Shown one piece after another: positions 16,554 through 25,586 of a stretch of DNA of 64,000 bases (its first letter is position 1; every line of letters begins with the position of its first letter). The DNA is from Bacillus_P idriensis_A. Lineage in GTDB: Bacteria; Bacillota; Bacilli; Bacillales; Bacillaceae. The stretch lies in contig NZ_JBCMYF010000033.1 in NCBI RefSeq assembly GCF_050483325.1, forward strand, positions 1 through 64,000, written 5' to 3'. A program made the position numbers and the translations under genes. The notes beneath the pieces were generated by a model, which was not told the DNA's origin, made no database searches, and saw nothing but the letters and a program-made list of their open reading frames with translations.

Positions 16554-17819
16554 ATGTTTAAATTTAATGACGAAAAAGGTCAGCTGAAGTGTTCATTTTG
16601 CGGTAAAACTCAAGACCAGGTTCGTAAATTAGTTGCTGGACCGGGTGTCTATATATGTGACGAGTGCATTGAATTATGCACAGAAATCGTCGAAGAAGAA
16701 CTGGGAACAGAAGAAGAAGTTGAATTTAAAGATGTTCCTAAGCCGAAAGAAATTCGCGAAATTTTGGACGAATATGTCATCGGGCAGGAACAAGCGAAAA
16801 AGAGCCTTGCTGTAGCTGTTTATAACCACTACAAGCGAATTAATTCAAACAGCAAGATCGATGAAGTAGAGCTTTCAAAGAGTAATATCGCGATGATCGG
16901 GCCGACAGGAAGCGGTAAAACACTCCTTGCTCAAACATTAGCCCGTATTCTGAATGTTCCTTTTGCAATTGCTGATGCTACATCTTTAACGGAAGCTGGA
17001 TATGTTGGAGAAGATGTTGAAAACATTCTTTTAAAACTGATCCAAGCTGCAGATTATGATGTGGAAAAAGCAGAAAAAGGAATTATTTACATCGATGAAA
17101 TTGATAAAGTTGCCCGCAAGTCTGAAAATCCGTCTATTACACGTGATGTTTCAGGTGAAGGTGTTCAGCAGGCGCTTCTTAAAATTCTTGAAGGCACGGT
17201 TGCAAGTGTTCCACCTCAGGGCGGACGCAAACACCCACATCAAGAATTCATTCAAATTGATACAACAAACATCTTATTTATTTGCGGCGGAGCCTTCGAC
17301 GGCATCGAGCAAATCGTTAAGCGCCGCTTAGGCCAAAAGGTTATTGGCTTTGGCTCTGACAAAAAAGATGATGAGCTGGACCAAAAAATGCTTCTTTCAA
17401 AAGTGCTTCCGGAAGATCTTCTGCGTTTTGGACTTATTCCGGAATTCATCGGCCGTCTGCCGGTTATTGCAAGTCTTCAGCCTTTAGATGAAGAAGCACT
17501 TGTTGAAATTCTGACTAAACCTAAGAATGCTCTTGTAAAGCAATATCAAAAAATGCTTGATTTAGATGGTGTAGAACTTGAATTTGAAGAGAATGCATTG
17601 ATGGAAATTTCTAAAAAAGCAATTGAACGCAAAACAGGGGCGCGCGGACTTCGTTCTATTATTGAAGGACTCATGCTTGAAGTCATGTTTGAACTTCCAT
17701 CACGAGATGATATTACGAAATGCATCATTACTGCTGAAACAGTCACTGATAAAGTGCCGCCTAAATTGGTTCTGACTGACGGCACGATTATTGAAGAAGA
17801 TACGAAAACATCTGCATAA
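16554..17819 (+). CDS. clpX: ATP-dependent Clp protease ATP-binding subunit ClpX
   Basis: ClpX unfolds proteins and feeds them to ClpP. In order: N-terminal zinc domain with CSFC and CDEC cysteine pairs, Walker A GPTGSGKT (116-123), pore-loop GYVGEDVE, Walker B IIYIDEIDK, the IGF loop that docks on ClpP (VIGFGSD) and the C-terminal D2 domain. Length 421 residues, as in B. subtilis. AGGGGTG precedes the ATG. The gene lies between tig and lonB, as in other Bacillus. Confidence 0.97.
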   Translation: MFKFNDEKGQLKCSFCGKTQDQVRKLVAGPGVYICDECIELCTEIVEEELGTEEEVEFKDVPKPKEIREILDEYVIGQEQAKKSLAVAVYNHYKRINSNSKIDEVELSKSNIAMIGPTGSGKTLLAQTLARILNVPFAIADATSLTEAGYVGEDVENILLKLIQAADYDVEKAEKGIIYIDEIDKVARKSENPSITRDVSGEGVQQALLKILEGTVASVPPQGGRKHPHQEFIQIDTTNILFICGGAFDGIEQIVKRRLGQKVIGFGSDKKDDELDQKMLLSKVLPEDLLRFGLIPEFIGRLPVIASLQPLDEEALVEILTKPKNALVKQYQKMLDLDGVELEFEENALMEISKKAIERKTGARGLRSIIEGLMLEVMFELPSRDDITKCIITAETVTDKVPPKLVLTDGTIIEEDTKTSA

Positions 17820-17822
17820 TGA

Positions 17823-17941
17823 CAAAGCGGAAGCGCCTTGGCCAGATCAGGCAGGCAGATTAGGATTCGCCGGAAAGTCGGGGTTTGACTTTTTAGGCGG
17901 AGCCGTTCTGGCCGAAGAGTCATCAGGCGCTGGAGCTGGAC
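17823..17941 (-). repeat. Dispersed long-hairpin repeat, inverted copy
   Basis: Read on the minus strand this begins GTCCAGCTCCAGCGCCT and ends GGCGCTTCCGCTTTG, as do the other copies. GCGCCT (17833-17838) pairs with AGGCGC (17925-17930), and AAAGTC with GACTTT forms the inner arm (17875-17893). It lies between the clpX stop and its terminator, so it would be part of the clpX 3' untranslated region. The open frame through it is rich in Gly and Ala and is not credible. Confidence 0.75.
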
Positions 17942-17981
17942 TCAGAAGCGGAAAACTTTTTACTTTATTTAATATCTAATT

Positions 17982-18019
17982 AAAAGCCTTGCGGGATGTA
18001 AATCCGCAAGGCTTTTTTG
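17982..18019 (+). terminator. Terminator of clpX
   Basis: A perfect 13-bp stem, AAAAGCCTTGCGG (17982-17994) with CCGCAAGGCTTTT (18004-18016), followed by T residues. Confidence 0.93.
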
Positions 18020-18178
18020 TATTTTTAAATTTGAAAGACTGCTTTTTTTATACATTAATATCGTAATTATAGTTAGGATAATAACGTTTATTCCAGAAGT
18101 CCCTCGGAGATACTAGCTTATACAGTGAAACTTTCATCAGCAGAAACGGTGATGATTTGTTGAACAGATCGGGTATTT

Positions 18179-18247
18179 ACGGGCAGTTGCCCTCACCAGA
18201 GAGTAAGTATTCCCTACTATTATTAGGTGAGGGTTTTTACTGCCCGT
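18179..18247 (+). other. Two-part long stem-loop upstream of lonB
   Basis: ACGGGCAGT (18179-18187) pairs perfectly with ACTGCCCGT (18239-18247), and CCCTCACC (18190-18197) with GGTGAGGG (18226-18233). The two helices stack with a TG on one side and TTTTT on the other, leaving a 28-base loop. The inner helix plus T5 looks like an intrinsic terminator; the outer helix would bury the T run. It ends 41 bases before the lonB ATG. Its role is unknown. Confidence 0.7.
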
Positions 18248-18287
18248 TAATGCGGGATAAATTGACATCGCAGTAGGAGGGACCACT

Positions 18288-19949
18288 ATGAGCTGGACTG
18301 GAATTGCATTATTTGTGCAACTGTTTTTCGGGGTCATTATTGGCTTGTATTTTTGGAATTTATTAAAAAATCAGCGTACCCAAAAAGTATCAATCGACCG
18401 CGAATCACGCAAAGAAATGGAACAACTGAAAAAGATGAGATCGATTAAATTATCGGAGCCTCTTTCTGAAAGAGTCCGTCCTAAAAGCTTTTCAGATATT
18501 GTTGGCCAGGAAGATGGAATCAAAGCGCTAAAAGCAGCCCTATGCGGACCCAATCCTCAGCATGTAATCGTATACGGTCCTCCAGGTGTCGGAAAAACGG
18601 CGGCTGCAAGACTGGTACTCGAAGAAGCAAAACGAAATAATAAATCGCCATTTAAGACTGCGGCTGTTTTTATCGAATTAGATGCAACTACTGCAAGGTT
18701 TGATGAAAGAGGGATTGCAGATCCTTTAATTGGATCTGTGCACGACCCGATTTATCAGGGGGCAGGCGCGATGGGACAAGCCGGTATTCCCCAGCCTAAG
18801 CAGGGGGCTGTGACAAATGCACACGGAGGCGTTCTGTTTATAGATGAAATCGGCGAATTGCATCCGATACAGATGAACAAACTGCTGAAGGTTTTAGAAG
18901 ATCGGAAAGTTTTTTTAGAAAGCGCCTATTACAGTGAGGAAAATACACAGATTCCTAATCACATACATGATATTTTTCAAAATGGACTGCCGGCTGATTT
19001 TCGTTTGATTGGCGCAACGACCAGAACGCCTAATGAAATCCCTCCTGCCATCCGCTCCCGCTGTCTTGAAGTTTTCTTCAGAGATTTAGAGCAGGCTGAA
19101 CTTGCGGTTGTGGCAAGGAAAGCGGCAGTCAAAGTAAATATGAAGGTAAGCGAACCAAGCATAGCTACTTTAACTTCATATGTGAGAAACGGTCGCGAAG
19201 TTGTGAACATGATGCAAATTGCAGCAGGCATGGCGATGACAGAAGACCGCACAGAAATTACTATGCAGGATATTGAATGGGTGGTAAGTTCAAGTCAGCT
19301 TACCCCGCGATATGATAAAAAAATCTATGCGGATGCAAAAGTAGGTCTCGTCAATGGGCTCGCAGTTCACGGTCCGAATTCAGGTTCTCTTCTTGAAATA
19401 GAAGTGACGGTCATTCATGCCAAAGATAAAGGGAATATTAATATAACAGGTATAGTGGAAGAGGAAAGCATCGGTGACAGAGGCAAATCAGTCAGAAGAA
19501 AAAGCATGGCCAAAGGCTCGATTGAAAATGTCATTACAGTCTTGAGGTCAATGGGAATTAAAGCAGATGATTATGATATCCATGTCAACTTTCCGGGAGG
19601 CATACCAGTAGACGGGCCATCAGCGGGAATCGCCATGGCAACGGGCATTTTCTCGGCTATCCACAAAATACCGGTCGATCATACAGTAGCCATGACGGGA
19701 GAAATCAGCATTCACGGCAGTGTAAAACCGATTGGCGGAGTTGTGCCGAAAATTAAAGCTGCTAAGCTTGCAGGTGCGAAAACAGTCATAATTCCGGCTG
19801 AAAATATGCAATCGATATTAAAAACGGTTGAAGGCATACATATCATCCCGGTTACGAATTTGCAGGAAGTGTTCGATGTCGCGCTGCTGAATCCTCCAAC
19901 TGAAGTGCCAGCGCCGATACCATCATTAATAAAACAAGACCTCGGGTAA
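18288..19949 (+). CDS. lonB: Sporulation-associated ATP-dependent protease LonB
   Basis: A Lon-type AAA+ protease; in B. subtilis it is made in the forespore under SigF. The 553 residues (B. subtilis: 552) start with one membrane-like segment (about 5-24), then Walker A GPPGVGKT (97-104), Walker B VLFIDEIGEL, and a C-terminal protease domain with catalytic Ser445 (DGPSAG) and Lys488 (GGVVPK). The start is an ATG with AGGAGGG upstream. It lacks the LonA N-terminal substrate domain. I could not fix a SigF promoter with confidence. Confidence 0.95.
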   Translation: MSWTGIALFVQLFFGVIIGLYFWNLLKNQRTQKVSIDRESRKEMEQLKKMRSIKLSEPLSERVRPKSFSDIVGQEDGIKALKAALCGPNPQHVIVYGPPGVGKTAAARLVLEEAKRNNKSPFKTAAVFIELDATTARFDERGIADPLIGSVHDPIYQGAGAMGQAGIPQPKQGAVTNAHGGVLFIDEIGELHPIQMNKLLKVLEDRKVFLESAYYSEENTQIPNHIHDIFQNGLPADFRLIGATTRTPNEIPPAIRSRCLEVFFRDLEQAELAVVARKAAVKVNMKVSEPSIATLTSYVRNGREVVNMMQIAAGMAMTEDRTEITMQDIEWVVSSSQLTPRYDKKIYADAKVGLVNGLAVHGPNSGSLLEIEVTVIHAKDKGNINITGIVEEESIGDRGKSVRRKSMAKGSIENVITVLRSMGIKADDYDIHVNFPGGIPVDGPSAGIAMATGIFSAIHKIPVDHTVAMTGEISIHGSVKPIGGVVPKIKAAKLAGAKTVIIPAENMQSILKTVEGIHIIPVTNLQEVFDVALLNPPTEVPAPIPSLIKQDLG

Positions 19950-19963
19950 TCTCGGGGTTTTTT
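19939..19963 (+). terminator. Terminator of lonB
   Basis: ACCTCGGG (19939-19946) pairs with CTCGGGGT (19951-19958) through 8 bp including two G-U pairs, with the loop made from the lonB stop region, followed by a T run. Confidence 0.75.
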
Positions 19964-20029
19964 AAGTGAAAAGAATGAAATCATTCTGCGATCGCAGATA
20001 TGGCTTCGATCATTCCCTATGGAAAGCCA

Positions 20030-20094
20030 AAACCGGACTTTTCTGGTGAAGTTTTATCTGTCTGAATGAGTCTGAACAGTCTTCTGCTTTTCTT
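20030..20094 (+). repeat. Degenerate partial copy of the long-hairpin repeat
   Basis: The string TATCTGTCTGAA and the ending CTGCTTTTCTT match the 3' half of the neighbouring repeats; the 5' half is not clearly recognisable. It suggests an array of three units between lonB and lon. Confidence 0.45.
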
Positions 20095-20096
20095 GT

Positions 20097-20203
20097 TGTC
20101 CAGCTCAGCGGCCGGAACGGATTTGGCAGGAAAAGCAAAAAGCGCTTTTTCTGCCAAATCCTTATCTGTCTGCCCGCGCTAACCGGACGATTCCGCTTTT
20201 CTT
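20097..20203 (+). repeat. Dispersed long-hairpin repeat, copy with the longest inner stem
   Basis: An 18-base inner arm (20119-20136) pairs with 20144-20161 with a single G-U, around a loop of seven bases. Outer AGCGG/CCGCGCT pairing is also present. It abuts the next copy at 20206 head to tail. Confidence 0.8.
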
Positions 20204-20205
20204 GT

Positions 20206-20325
20206 TGTCCAGTTCCATCGCCCAACTCCTCGGCCAGAACGGCTCCGTCTGTAAAGGCAAAAAGCGCCTTTTCAGCCGGATCCTTATCTGTCTGACGGAG
20301 CTAAACGGGCGATTCCACTTTTCTT
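20206..20325 (+). repeat. Dispersed long-hairpin repeat, near-identical to copy 1
   Basis: Almost the same sequence as 65-184, about 20 kb away. Outer arms ATCGCCC (20217-20223) and GGGCGAT (20307-20313) pair, and the inner AAAGGC/GCCTTT arm is present. The two copies differ at scattered positions but keep the folding pattern. The rest of the lonB-lon gap (19964-20496) holds only the lon promoter. Confidence 0.82.
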
Positions 20326-20432
20326 TGATCACAAAAGTAATTTCTTTAGTCTTCTGACTGAGGAAAGGGTATACTACATAAGGTAACACTATATGATTTA
20401 CAAATAGACACTGTATTGCCGATAAGTTAGAA

Positions 20433-20463
20433 TTGTACAAGAATGAACTCATTATATTATAAT
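20433..20463 (+). promoter_or_regulatory. Probable SigA promoter of lon with overlapping palindrome
   Basis: TTGTAC (20433-20438) is 16 bases before TATTAT (20455-20460); a TATAAT at 20458-20463 gives a 19-base spacing. The near-perfect palindrome TCATTATATTATAATGA (20449-20465) covers the -10 region. Confidence 0.6.
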
Positions 20464-20496
20464 GATTGATACTAAAGTCATGGAGGTGTATGACAG

Positions 20497-22821
20497 TTGG
20501 CGAAAAAAGAAGAGAAAATCGTCCCCCTCCTACCTCTTAGAGGATTGTTAGTGTACCCGACAATGGTACTTCACCTTGATGTAGGACGCGAAAAATCCGT
20601 ACAGGCGCTTGAAAAAGCGATGATGGATGATCATATAATCTTTTTAACAACTCAACGTGATATTTCAATTGATGAACCAACCGAAGAAGATATCTTTACA
20701 GTAGGAACATTAACGAAAATAAAACAAATGCTGAAGCTCCCAAATGGGACAATCCGGGTTCTCGTAGAAGGAATTCAGCGGGGGAAAATCACTAAATATG
20801 TAGATGAAGGTGACTATTTTGCAGTCGGTGCAGCTTCCTTAGAAGAAAGCACAGATAAAGACGCCGAAGATGAAGCGCTTATGAGAACGCTGATCGATCA
20901 CTTTGATCAATACATAAAACTGTCTAAAAAAATATCCGGTGAAACTCTTTCAACTGTTACAGATATTGATGAGCCTGGCAGGATGGCTGACATTGTTGCA
21001 TCTCACCTGCCGCTTAAATTGAAAGAAAAACAGGAAGTTCTTGAAACTCTGGATATTAAAGAGCGTTTAAACCGTGTCATTGAAATCATTCATAATGAAA
21101 AAGAAGTGCTGCAGCTTGAAAAGAAAATCGGCCAGCGTGTGAAACGGTCAATGGAGCGGACGCAAAAGGAATACTATCTCCGCGAACAAATGAAGGCGAT
21201 TCAAAAAGAACTTGGCGATAAAGAAGGCAAAACGGGTGAAGTGGATATTCTGAATGAGAAGATTGAAAAGGCCGGCATGCCGGATCATATCAAACTTACT
21301 GCTTTGAAAGAACTTGAGCGCTATGAAAAAGTTCCTTCAACCTCAGCTGAGAGTTCAGTAGTCCGAAATTATCTCGAGTGGCTTATCTCCTTGCCGTGGT
21401 CGAATGCAACGGTTGACCGTCTTGATTTAAAACGGGCTGAAACCATTTTGGACGAGGACCACTACGGGCTTGAAAAAGTAAAAGACCGAGTGCTTGAATA
21501 TTTGGCCGTCCAAAAACTGACAAACTCACTTAAAGGACCGATTTTATGCTTATCAGGACCTCCCGGAGTAGGGAAAACATCCCTTGCCCGTTCAGTTGCT
21601 AAATCTCTTGACAGGAATTTCGTGCGCATTTCACTCGGAGGAGTCAGGGATGAATCTGAAATCCGCGGTCACCGCCGGACATATGTCGGCGCAATGCCGG
21701 GCCGAATTATTCAGGGGATGAAAAAAGCGGGAACCATTAACCCGGTTTTTTTACTTGATGAAATTGATAAAATGTCCAATGATTTCAGAGGAGACCCTTC
21801 TTCAGCCCTTCTCGAGGTTCTAGATCCTGAACAAAATCATACGTTCAGCGATCATTATATTGAAGAGACCTATGATTTATCCAAAGTTATGTTTATCGCT
21901 ACAGCAAATAACCTGTCAACCATACCTGGCCCATTGCGTGACCGGATGGAGATAATCACGATTGCAGGCTATACAGAATTGGAGAAAATTCATATTGCCA
22001 AAGATCATCTGCTGTCTAAGCAACTAAAAGATCACGGTTTGAAAAAGTCTAATTTGCAAATCCGCGAGTCAGCTATACAAAATATCATTCGCTATCATAC
22101 CCGTGAAGCAGGAGTCAGAAGTCTTGAAAGACAGCTGGCAGCGATTTGCCGAAAAGCAGCCAAGCAAGTTGTTTCTGAAGAACGCAAGAAAATTATCGTA
22201 ACAGACAAAAACCTTGCTGATTATTTAGGGAAGAACAAGTTCCGTTACGGTCAGGCTGAACTCGAAGATCAAATTGGAGTGGCAACAGGCCTTGCATATA
22301 CAACCGTAGGCGGAGATACACTCTCAATTGAAGTATCGTTATCACCTGGAAAAGGCAAGCTGATTTTAACCGGAAAACTTGGGGATGTCATGAAAGAATC
22401 TGCACAGGCGGCATTCAGTTTTATCCGCTCCAGGGCAAAAGAGCTGAATATTGAAGAGAATTTTCATGAATTGCATGACATTCATATTCATGTTCCTGAA
22501 GGTGCAGTTCCAAAAGATGGCCCTTCAGCAGGAATTACAATGGCAACAGCGCTGATTTCAGCTTTGACCGGAAGACCGGTCAGAAAAGAAGTCGGCATGA
22601 CCGGAGAAATTACATTAAGAGGAAGAGTACTGCCGATCGGCGGACTAAAAGAAAAAACGCTGAGTGCGCACCGGGCAGGATTAACAAAAATCATTATGCC
22701 AAAGGACAATGAAAAAGATATTGAAGATATCCCTGAAAGTGTCCGCAATGATTTAACATTTGTGCCTGTATCACACCTGGATGAAGTGCTGCAGCATGCG
22801 TTAGTAGGAGAGAATGAATGA
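20497..22821 (+). CDS. lon: ATP-dependent protease Lon (LonA)
   Basis: The housekeeping Lon protease degrades damaged and short-lived proteins. The 774 residues hold the N-terminal LON substrate-binding domain (about 8-205), a coiled linker, Walker A GPPGVGKT (354-361), and the protease domain with Ser677 (DGPSAG) and Lys718 (GGLKEK). The start is TTG, nine bases after GGAGGTG; the nearer ATG at 20490 is out of frame. The stop overlaps the ysxC ATG (ATGA), so lon and ysxC are coupled. Confidence 0.97.
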   Translation: MAKKEEKIVPLLPLRGLLVYPTMVLHLDVGREKSVQALEKAMMDDHIIFLTTQRDISIDEPTEEDIFTVGTLTKIKQMLKLPNGTIRVLVEGIQRGKITKYVDEGDYFAVGAASLEESTDKDAEDEALMRTLIDHFDQYIKLSKKISGETLSTVTDIDEPGRMADIVASHLPLKLKEKQEVLETLDIKERLNRVIEIIHNEKEVLQLEKKIGQRVKRSMERTQKEYYLREQMKAIQKELGDKEGKTGEVDILNEKIEKAGMPDHIKLTALKELERYEKVPSTSAESSVVRNYLEWLISLPWSNATVDRLDLKRAETILDEDHYGLEKVKDRVLEYLAVQKLTNSLKGPILCLSGPPGVGKTSLARSVAKSLDRNFVRISLGGVRDESEIRGHRRTYVGAMPGRIIQGMKKAGTINPVFLLDEIDKMSNDFRGDPSSALLEVLDPEQNHTFSDHYIEETYDLSKVMFIATANNLSTIPGPLRDRMEIITIAGYTELEKIHIAKDHLLSKQLKDHGLKKSNLQIRESAIQNIIRYHTREAGVRSLERQLAAICRKAAKQVVSEERKKIIVTDKNLADYLGKNKFRYGQAELEDQIGVATGLAYTTVGGDTLSIEVSLSPGKGKLILTGKLGDVMKESAQAAFSFIRSRAKELNIEENFHELHDIHIHVPEGAVPKDGPSAGITMATALISALTGRPVRKEVGMTGEITLRGRVLPIGGLKEKTLSAHRAGLTKIIMPKDNEKDIEDIPESVRNDLTFVPVSHLDEVLQHALVGENE

Positions 22822-23411
22822 AAGTAACAAGTTCCGAGATTGTCATCAGTGCAGTAAAGCCCGAGCAGTATCCAGATCTGGAATTGCCGGAAATTGCTCT
22901 GGCCGGACGATCAAACGTAGGAAAATCGTCGTTTATCAATAAATTGCTGAACCGGAAAAACCTGGCGAGGACGTCATCAAAGCCGGGAAAAACGCAAACT
23001 TTAAATTTTTATATCATTAATGAAGTGCTTCATTTTGTCGATGTACCGGGCTACGGCTATGCAAAAGTTTCTAAGTCCGAGCGGGATGCATGGGGGAAAA
23101 TGATTGAAACGTATTTTACAAAACGCAGACAGCTTTGTGCAGCTGTGTTGCTTGTTGACCTTCGCCATGCGCCATCAAAAGACGATGTGATGATGTATGA
23201 GTTTCTTAAGCATTATGATATTCCGACAATTGTAGTTGCCACTAAAGCCGACAAAATTCCTAAAGGCAAATGGCAAAAACATATGAAGGTTGTCAGAGAA
23301 ACACTGAACAAGGATCCGAATGATCCCTTGATCTGCTTCTCTTCTGAAACAGGGCAGGGCAAAGTTGAAGCCTGGTCTGCAATCGAGCATTATACACATT
23401 TAAAAAAATAA
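22818..23411 (+). CDS. ysxC: Ribosome-assembly GTPase YsxC/EngB
   Basis: A GTPase needed for assembly of the 50S ribosomal subunit. The G1 motif GRSNVGKSS is near residue 31, G3 is DVPGYGYA and G4 is TKADK, within 197 residues. It overlaps the end of lon by 4 bases. Confidence 0.96.
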   Translation: MKVTSSEIVISAVKPEQYPDLELPEIALAGRSNVGKSSFINKLLNRKNLARTSSKPGKTQTLNFYIINEVLHFVDVPGYGYAKVSKSERDAWGKMIETYFTKRRQLCAAVLLVDLRHAPSKDDVMMYEFLKHYDIPTIVVATKADKIPKGKWQKHMKVVRETLNKDPNDPLICFSSETGQGKVEAWSAIEHYTHLKK

Positions 23412-23414
23412 ACT

Positions 23415-23442
23415 GAAACCAGCCACAGGGCTGGTTCTTTTT
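23415..23442 (+). terminator. Terminator of lon-ysxC
   Basis: AACCAGCC (23417-23424) pairs with GGCTGGTT (23429-23436), followed by a T run. Confidence 0.85.
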
Positions 23443-23445
23443 ATT

Positions 23446-23480
23446 GGGTAAAAAGAAAACCAGCCGCACATTGGGGCTGG
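23446..23480 (-). terminator. Terminator of the minus-strand ysxD-like gene
   Basis: Read on the minus strand, CCAGCC (23480-23475) pairs with GGCTGG, followed by TTTTCTTTTT. It converges with the ysxC terminator. Confidence 0.75.
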
Positions 23481-23514
23481 AAGCTCATCATTTAAATCCC
23501 TGATCTTACATAAT

Positions 23515-24000
23515 TTACTTTCTTTTAATAAATAATAAGTAAAAACCTCCAAGAATTAGCAGGACAGGCCAAAATTTCTGGATGACCTCCATTCCTTGCT
23601 CGACCCAGCCAAGACCGTTTATGATCGAATCAAATGAGTGGAGAAAAACGGCAAGCAGGAGTAAAATGAAACCGTGTAAATAGCCTGTTTTGGCTTTTGC
23701 TCCCCGCAGCAGCATTCCGAGTCCGATAATAAAGGTAATGGCAGGTGCATGCTCAGGCCAATTCGGAAAACGTTCGATGCTATGAAAATGAATCCCAAGT
23801 CCAAGCAAAAGAATCCCGGGAAGAATGGCGCTGTCATCTTGATCGAAGTGCCCGCCAATCAGAAACACCAGGCCAAACAGGACGAGCAAAGTTTGCCAGG
23901 ATTCCTGATTTTCAAACAGCTGGATTTGAAAGGTTTGCAGAAAGTAGTAAAATCCGATTGCAAGCAGGGCGAGAGCAGAGAAATTTGTCGATTTTTTCAT
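23515..24000 (-). CDS. ysxD: Small multi-pass membrane protein (YsxD-like, LiaI/LiaF-type membrane region)
   Basis: This 161-residue protein has about six to seven hydrophobic segments (for example FSALALLAIGFYYFL, LLVLFGLVFLIGG, FWPVLLILGGFYLLF). The repeated WP-LLILGG style pattern is typical of LiaI/LiaF-like transmembrane modules. It stands between ysxC and hemA, where B. subtilis has ysxD (similar size, membrane protein); the match rests on place and character. AGGTGAAA precedes the start on the minus strand. The function is unknown; related modules sense cell-envelope stress. Confidence 0.75.
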   Translation of the reverse strand: MKKSTNFSALALLAIGFYYFLQTFQIQLFENQESWQTLLVLFGLVFLIGGHFDQDDSAILPGILLLGLGIHFHSIERFPNWPEHAPAITFIIGLGMLLRGAKAKTGYLHGFILLLLAVFLHSFDSIINGLGWVEQGMEVIQKFWPVLLILGGFYLLFIKRK

Positions 24001-24167
24001 TGATTTTCACCTCTAAATAGAACGATTTCCTTGATTGTAAGCACTTTTTTTGGTATTGTTCAAGGTGGACGAATATGTAACAGCTTTGCTTTTAAATAGT
24101 ATCATACCATAGACGAACAAGCTTTCAAGAACTGTTCACATTTAAAAAAAGAGAAAAATGCAGGTCA

Positions 24168-24176
24168 TGGTATAAT
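24168..24176 (+). promoter_or_regulatory. Extended -10 promoter of the hem operon
   Basis: TGGTATAAT (24168-24176) is an extended -10 element; no good -35 is seen. The overlapping GTATAATGGTAATAG matches the PerR box (TTATAATNATTATAA) at about 10 of 14 positions. B. subtilis hemA is under PerR, so this is a fair but weak candidate. Confidence 0.5.
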
Positions 24177-24212
24177 GGTAATAGTATTCTTGTATGTGGG
24201 GTGTATAGGATC

Positions 24213-25568
24213 ATGCATATTTTAGTTGTCGGCTTAAATTATAAAACTGCCCCTGTCGAAATCCGTGAAAAATTAACGTTTAATCCAAATGAGCTCGGAG
24301 ATGCAATGAAGGCTTTGAAAGGCAAGAAAAGCATCTTGGAGAATATCATTGTTTCGACTTGTAATCGGACAGAAATTTATACAGTTGTGGACCAGCTTCA
24401 TACTGGCCGTTATTATATTAAAGCATTTTTAGCAGAGTGGTTCGGAATCGACAAAGATTCTTTTTCACCCTTTTTAACGATGTATGAAAATGATGGAGCA
24501 ATCGATCATTTATTCAGCGTTTCATGCGGACTTGATTCGATGGTTCTTGGTGAAACCCAGATTCTTGGACAAGTACGGTCAAGCTTCATGCTTGGGCAAA
24601 CAGAAGACACAATTGGAACGGTTTTTCAGCACCTGTTTAAACAAGCCATCACCCTTGCCAAAAAAGCACACTCAGAAACAGATATTGGCGCAAATGCCGT
24701 TTCTGTCAGCTATGCTGCTGTAGAACTTGCAAAGAAAATTTTTGGTGATTTATCAAACAAGCATGTTCTTATTCTCGGAGCAGGCAAAATGGGAGAGCTT
24801 GCTGTGCAGAATCTGCACGGAAGCGGAGTGCGCAAAGTGACTGTCATTAACCGCACATTTGAAAAAGCAGAGGTTCTGGCCAAGAAATTCAGCGGCAGCG
24901 CAAAAAGCATGAATGAACTGCAATGTGCGCTTGTTGAAGCTGATATTCTGATCAGTTCTACAGGTGCAAACGAGTTTGTCATTACAAAGGAAATCATGGC
25001 AGGGGCCGAAAAAATGAGAAAGGGCAAACCGCTGTTTATGGTGGATATTGCTGTTCCCCGTGATCTTGATCCTGCACTTGATGAGCTTGAAAGTGTCTTT
25101 TTGTATGATATTGATGATCTGCAGGGAATTGTGGATGCAAATCTTCAAGAAAGACAAAAGGCAGCTGAGGAGATTGGAATTATGGTTGAAGGTGAGATTG
25201 TTGCCTTTAAACAGTGGCTCAGCACACTGGGTGTTGTTCCTGTGATTTCCGCTCTCCGTCAAAAAGCACTTGGTATTCAGGCTGAGACCATGCAAAGCCT
25301 TGAACGGAAGATGCCAAATCTTTCAGAACGTGAATTAAAACTTTTAAACAAGCATACGAAAAGCATCATCAATCAAATGCTCCGTGATCCAATATTAAAG
25401 GTGAAAGAATTGTCTGCAGCACCTGATGCAGATCACACGCTGGATCTTTTTATGAAAATCTTTGATATTGAAGAAGCAGTAGAAGAGCAAAAAAGACAAG
25501 AAAACTCAATTTCTTTTAGCAGCTCAAAAGCACCGGTTGAGCAAGCAAAAGCTTCACTTCAATCGTAA
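24213..25568 (+). CDS. hemA: Glutamyl-tRNA reductase
   Basis: Reduces glutamyl-tRNA to glutamate-1-semialdehyde with NADPH, the committed step of the C5 haem route. The catalytic Cys50 lies in VSTCNRTE; a Rossmann motif (LILGAGKMGEL) and a C-terminal dimerisation helix region follow. The 451 residues from the ATG at 24213 begin MHILVVG, the family N-terminus; a GTG at 24201 would add four residues and overlaps the likely ribosome site. First gene of the hemAXCDBL operon. Confidence 0.96.
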   Translation: MHILVVGLNYKTAPVEIREKLTFNPNELGDAMKALKGKKSILENIIVSTCNRTEIYTVVDQLHTGRYYIKAFLAEWFGIDKDSFSPFLTMYENDGAIDHLFSVSCGLDSMVLGETQILGQVRSSFMLGQTEDTIGTVFQHLFKQAITLAKKAHSETDIGANAVSVSYAAVELAKKIFGDLSNKHVLILGAGKMGELAVQNLHGSGVRKVTVINRTFEKAEVLAKKFSGSAKSMNELQCALVEADILISSTGANEFVITKEIMAGAEKMRKGKPLFMVDIAVPRDLDPALDELESVFLYDIDDLQGIVDANLQERQKAAEEIGIMVEGEIVAFKQWLSTLGVVPVISALRQKALGIQAETMQSLERKMPNLSERELKLLNKHTKSIINQMLRDPILKVKELSAAPDADHTLDLFMKIFDIEEAVEEQKRQENSISFSSSKAPVEQAKASLQS

Positions 25569-25586
25569 GTGAAAGGAATTTGATTT

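Noticed and set aside
17791..17979. Open frame of 62 codons overlapping the clpX end
   Set aside because: It is out of frame with clpX and its sequence is produced by the intergenic repeat at 17823-17941; no ribosome site of its own.
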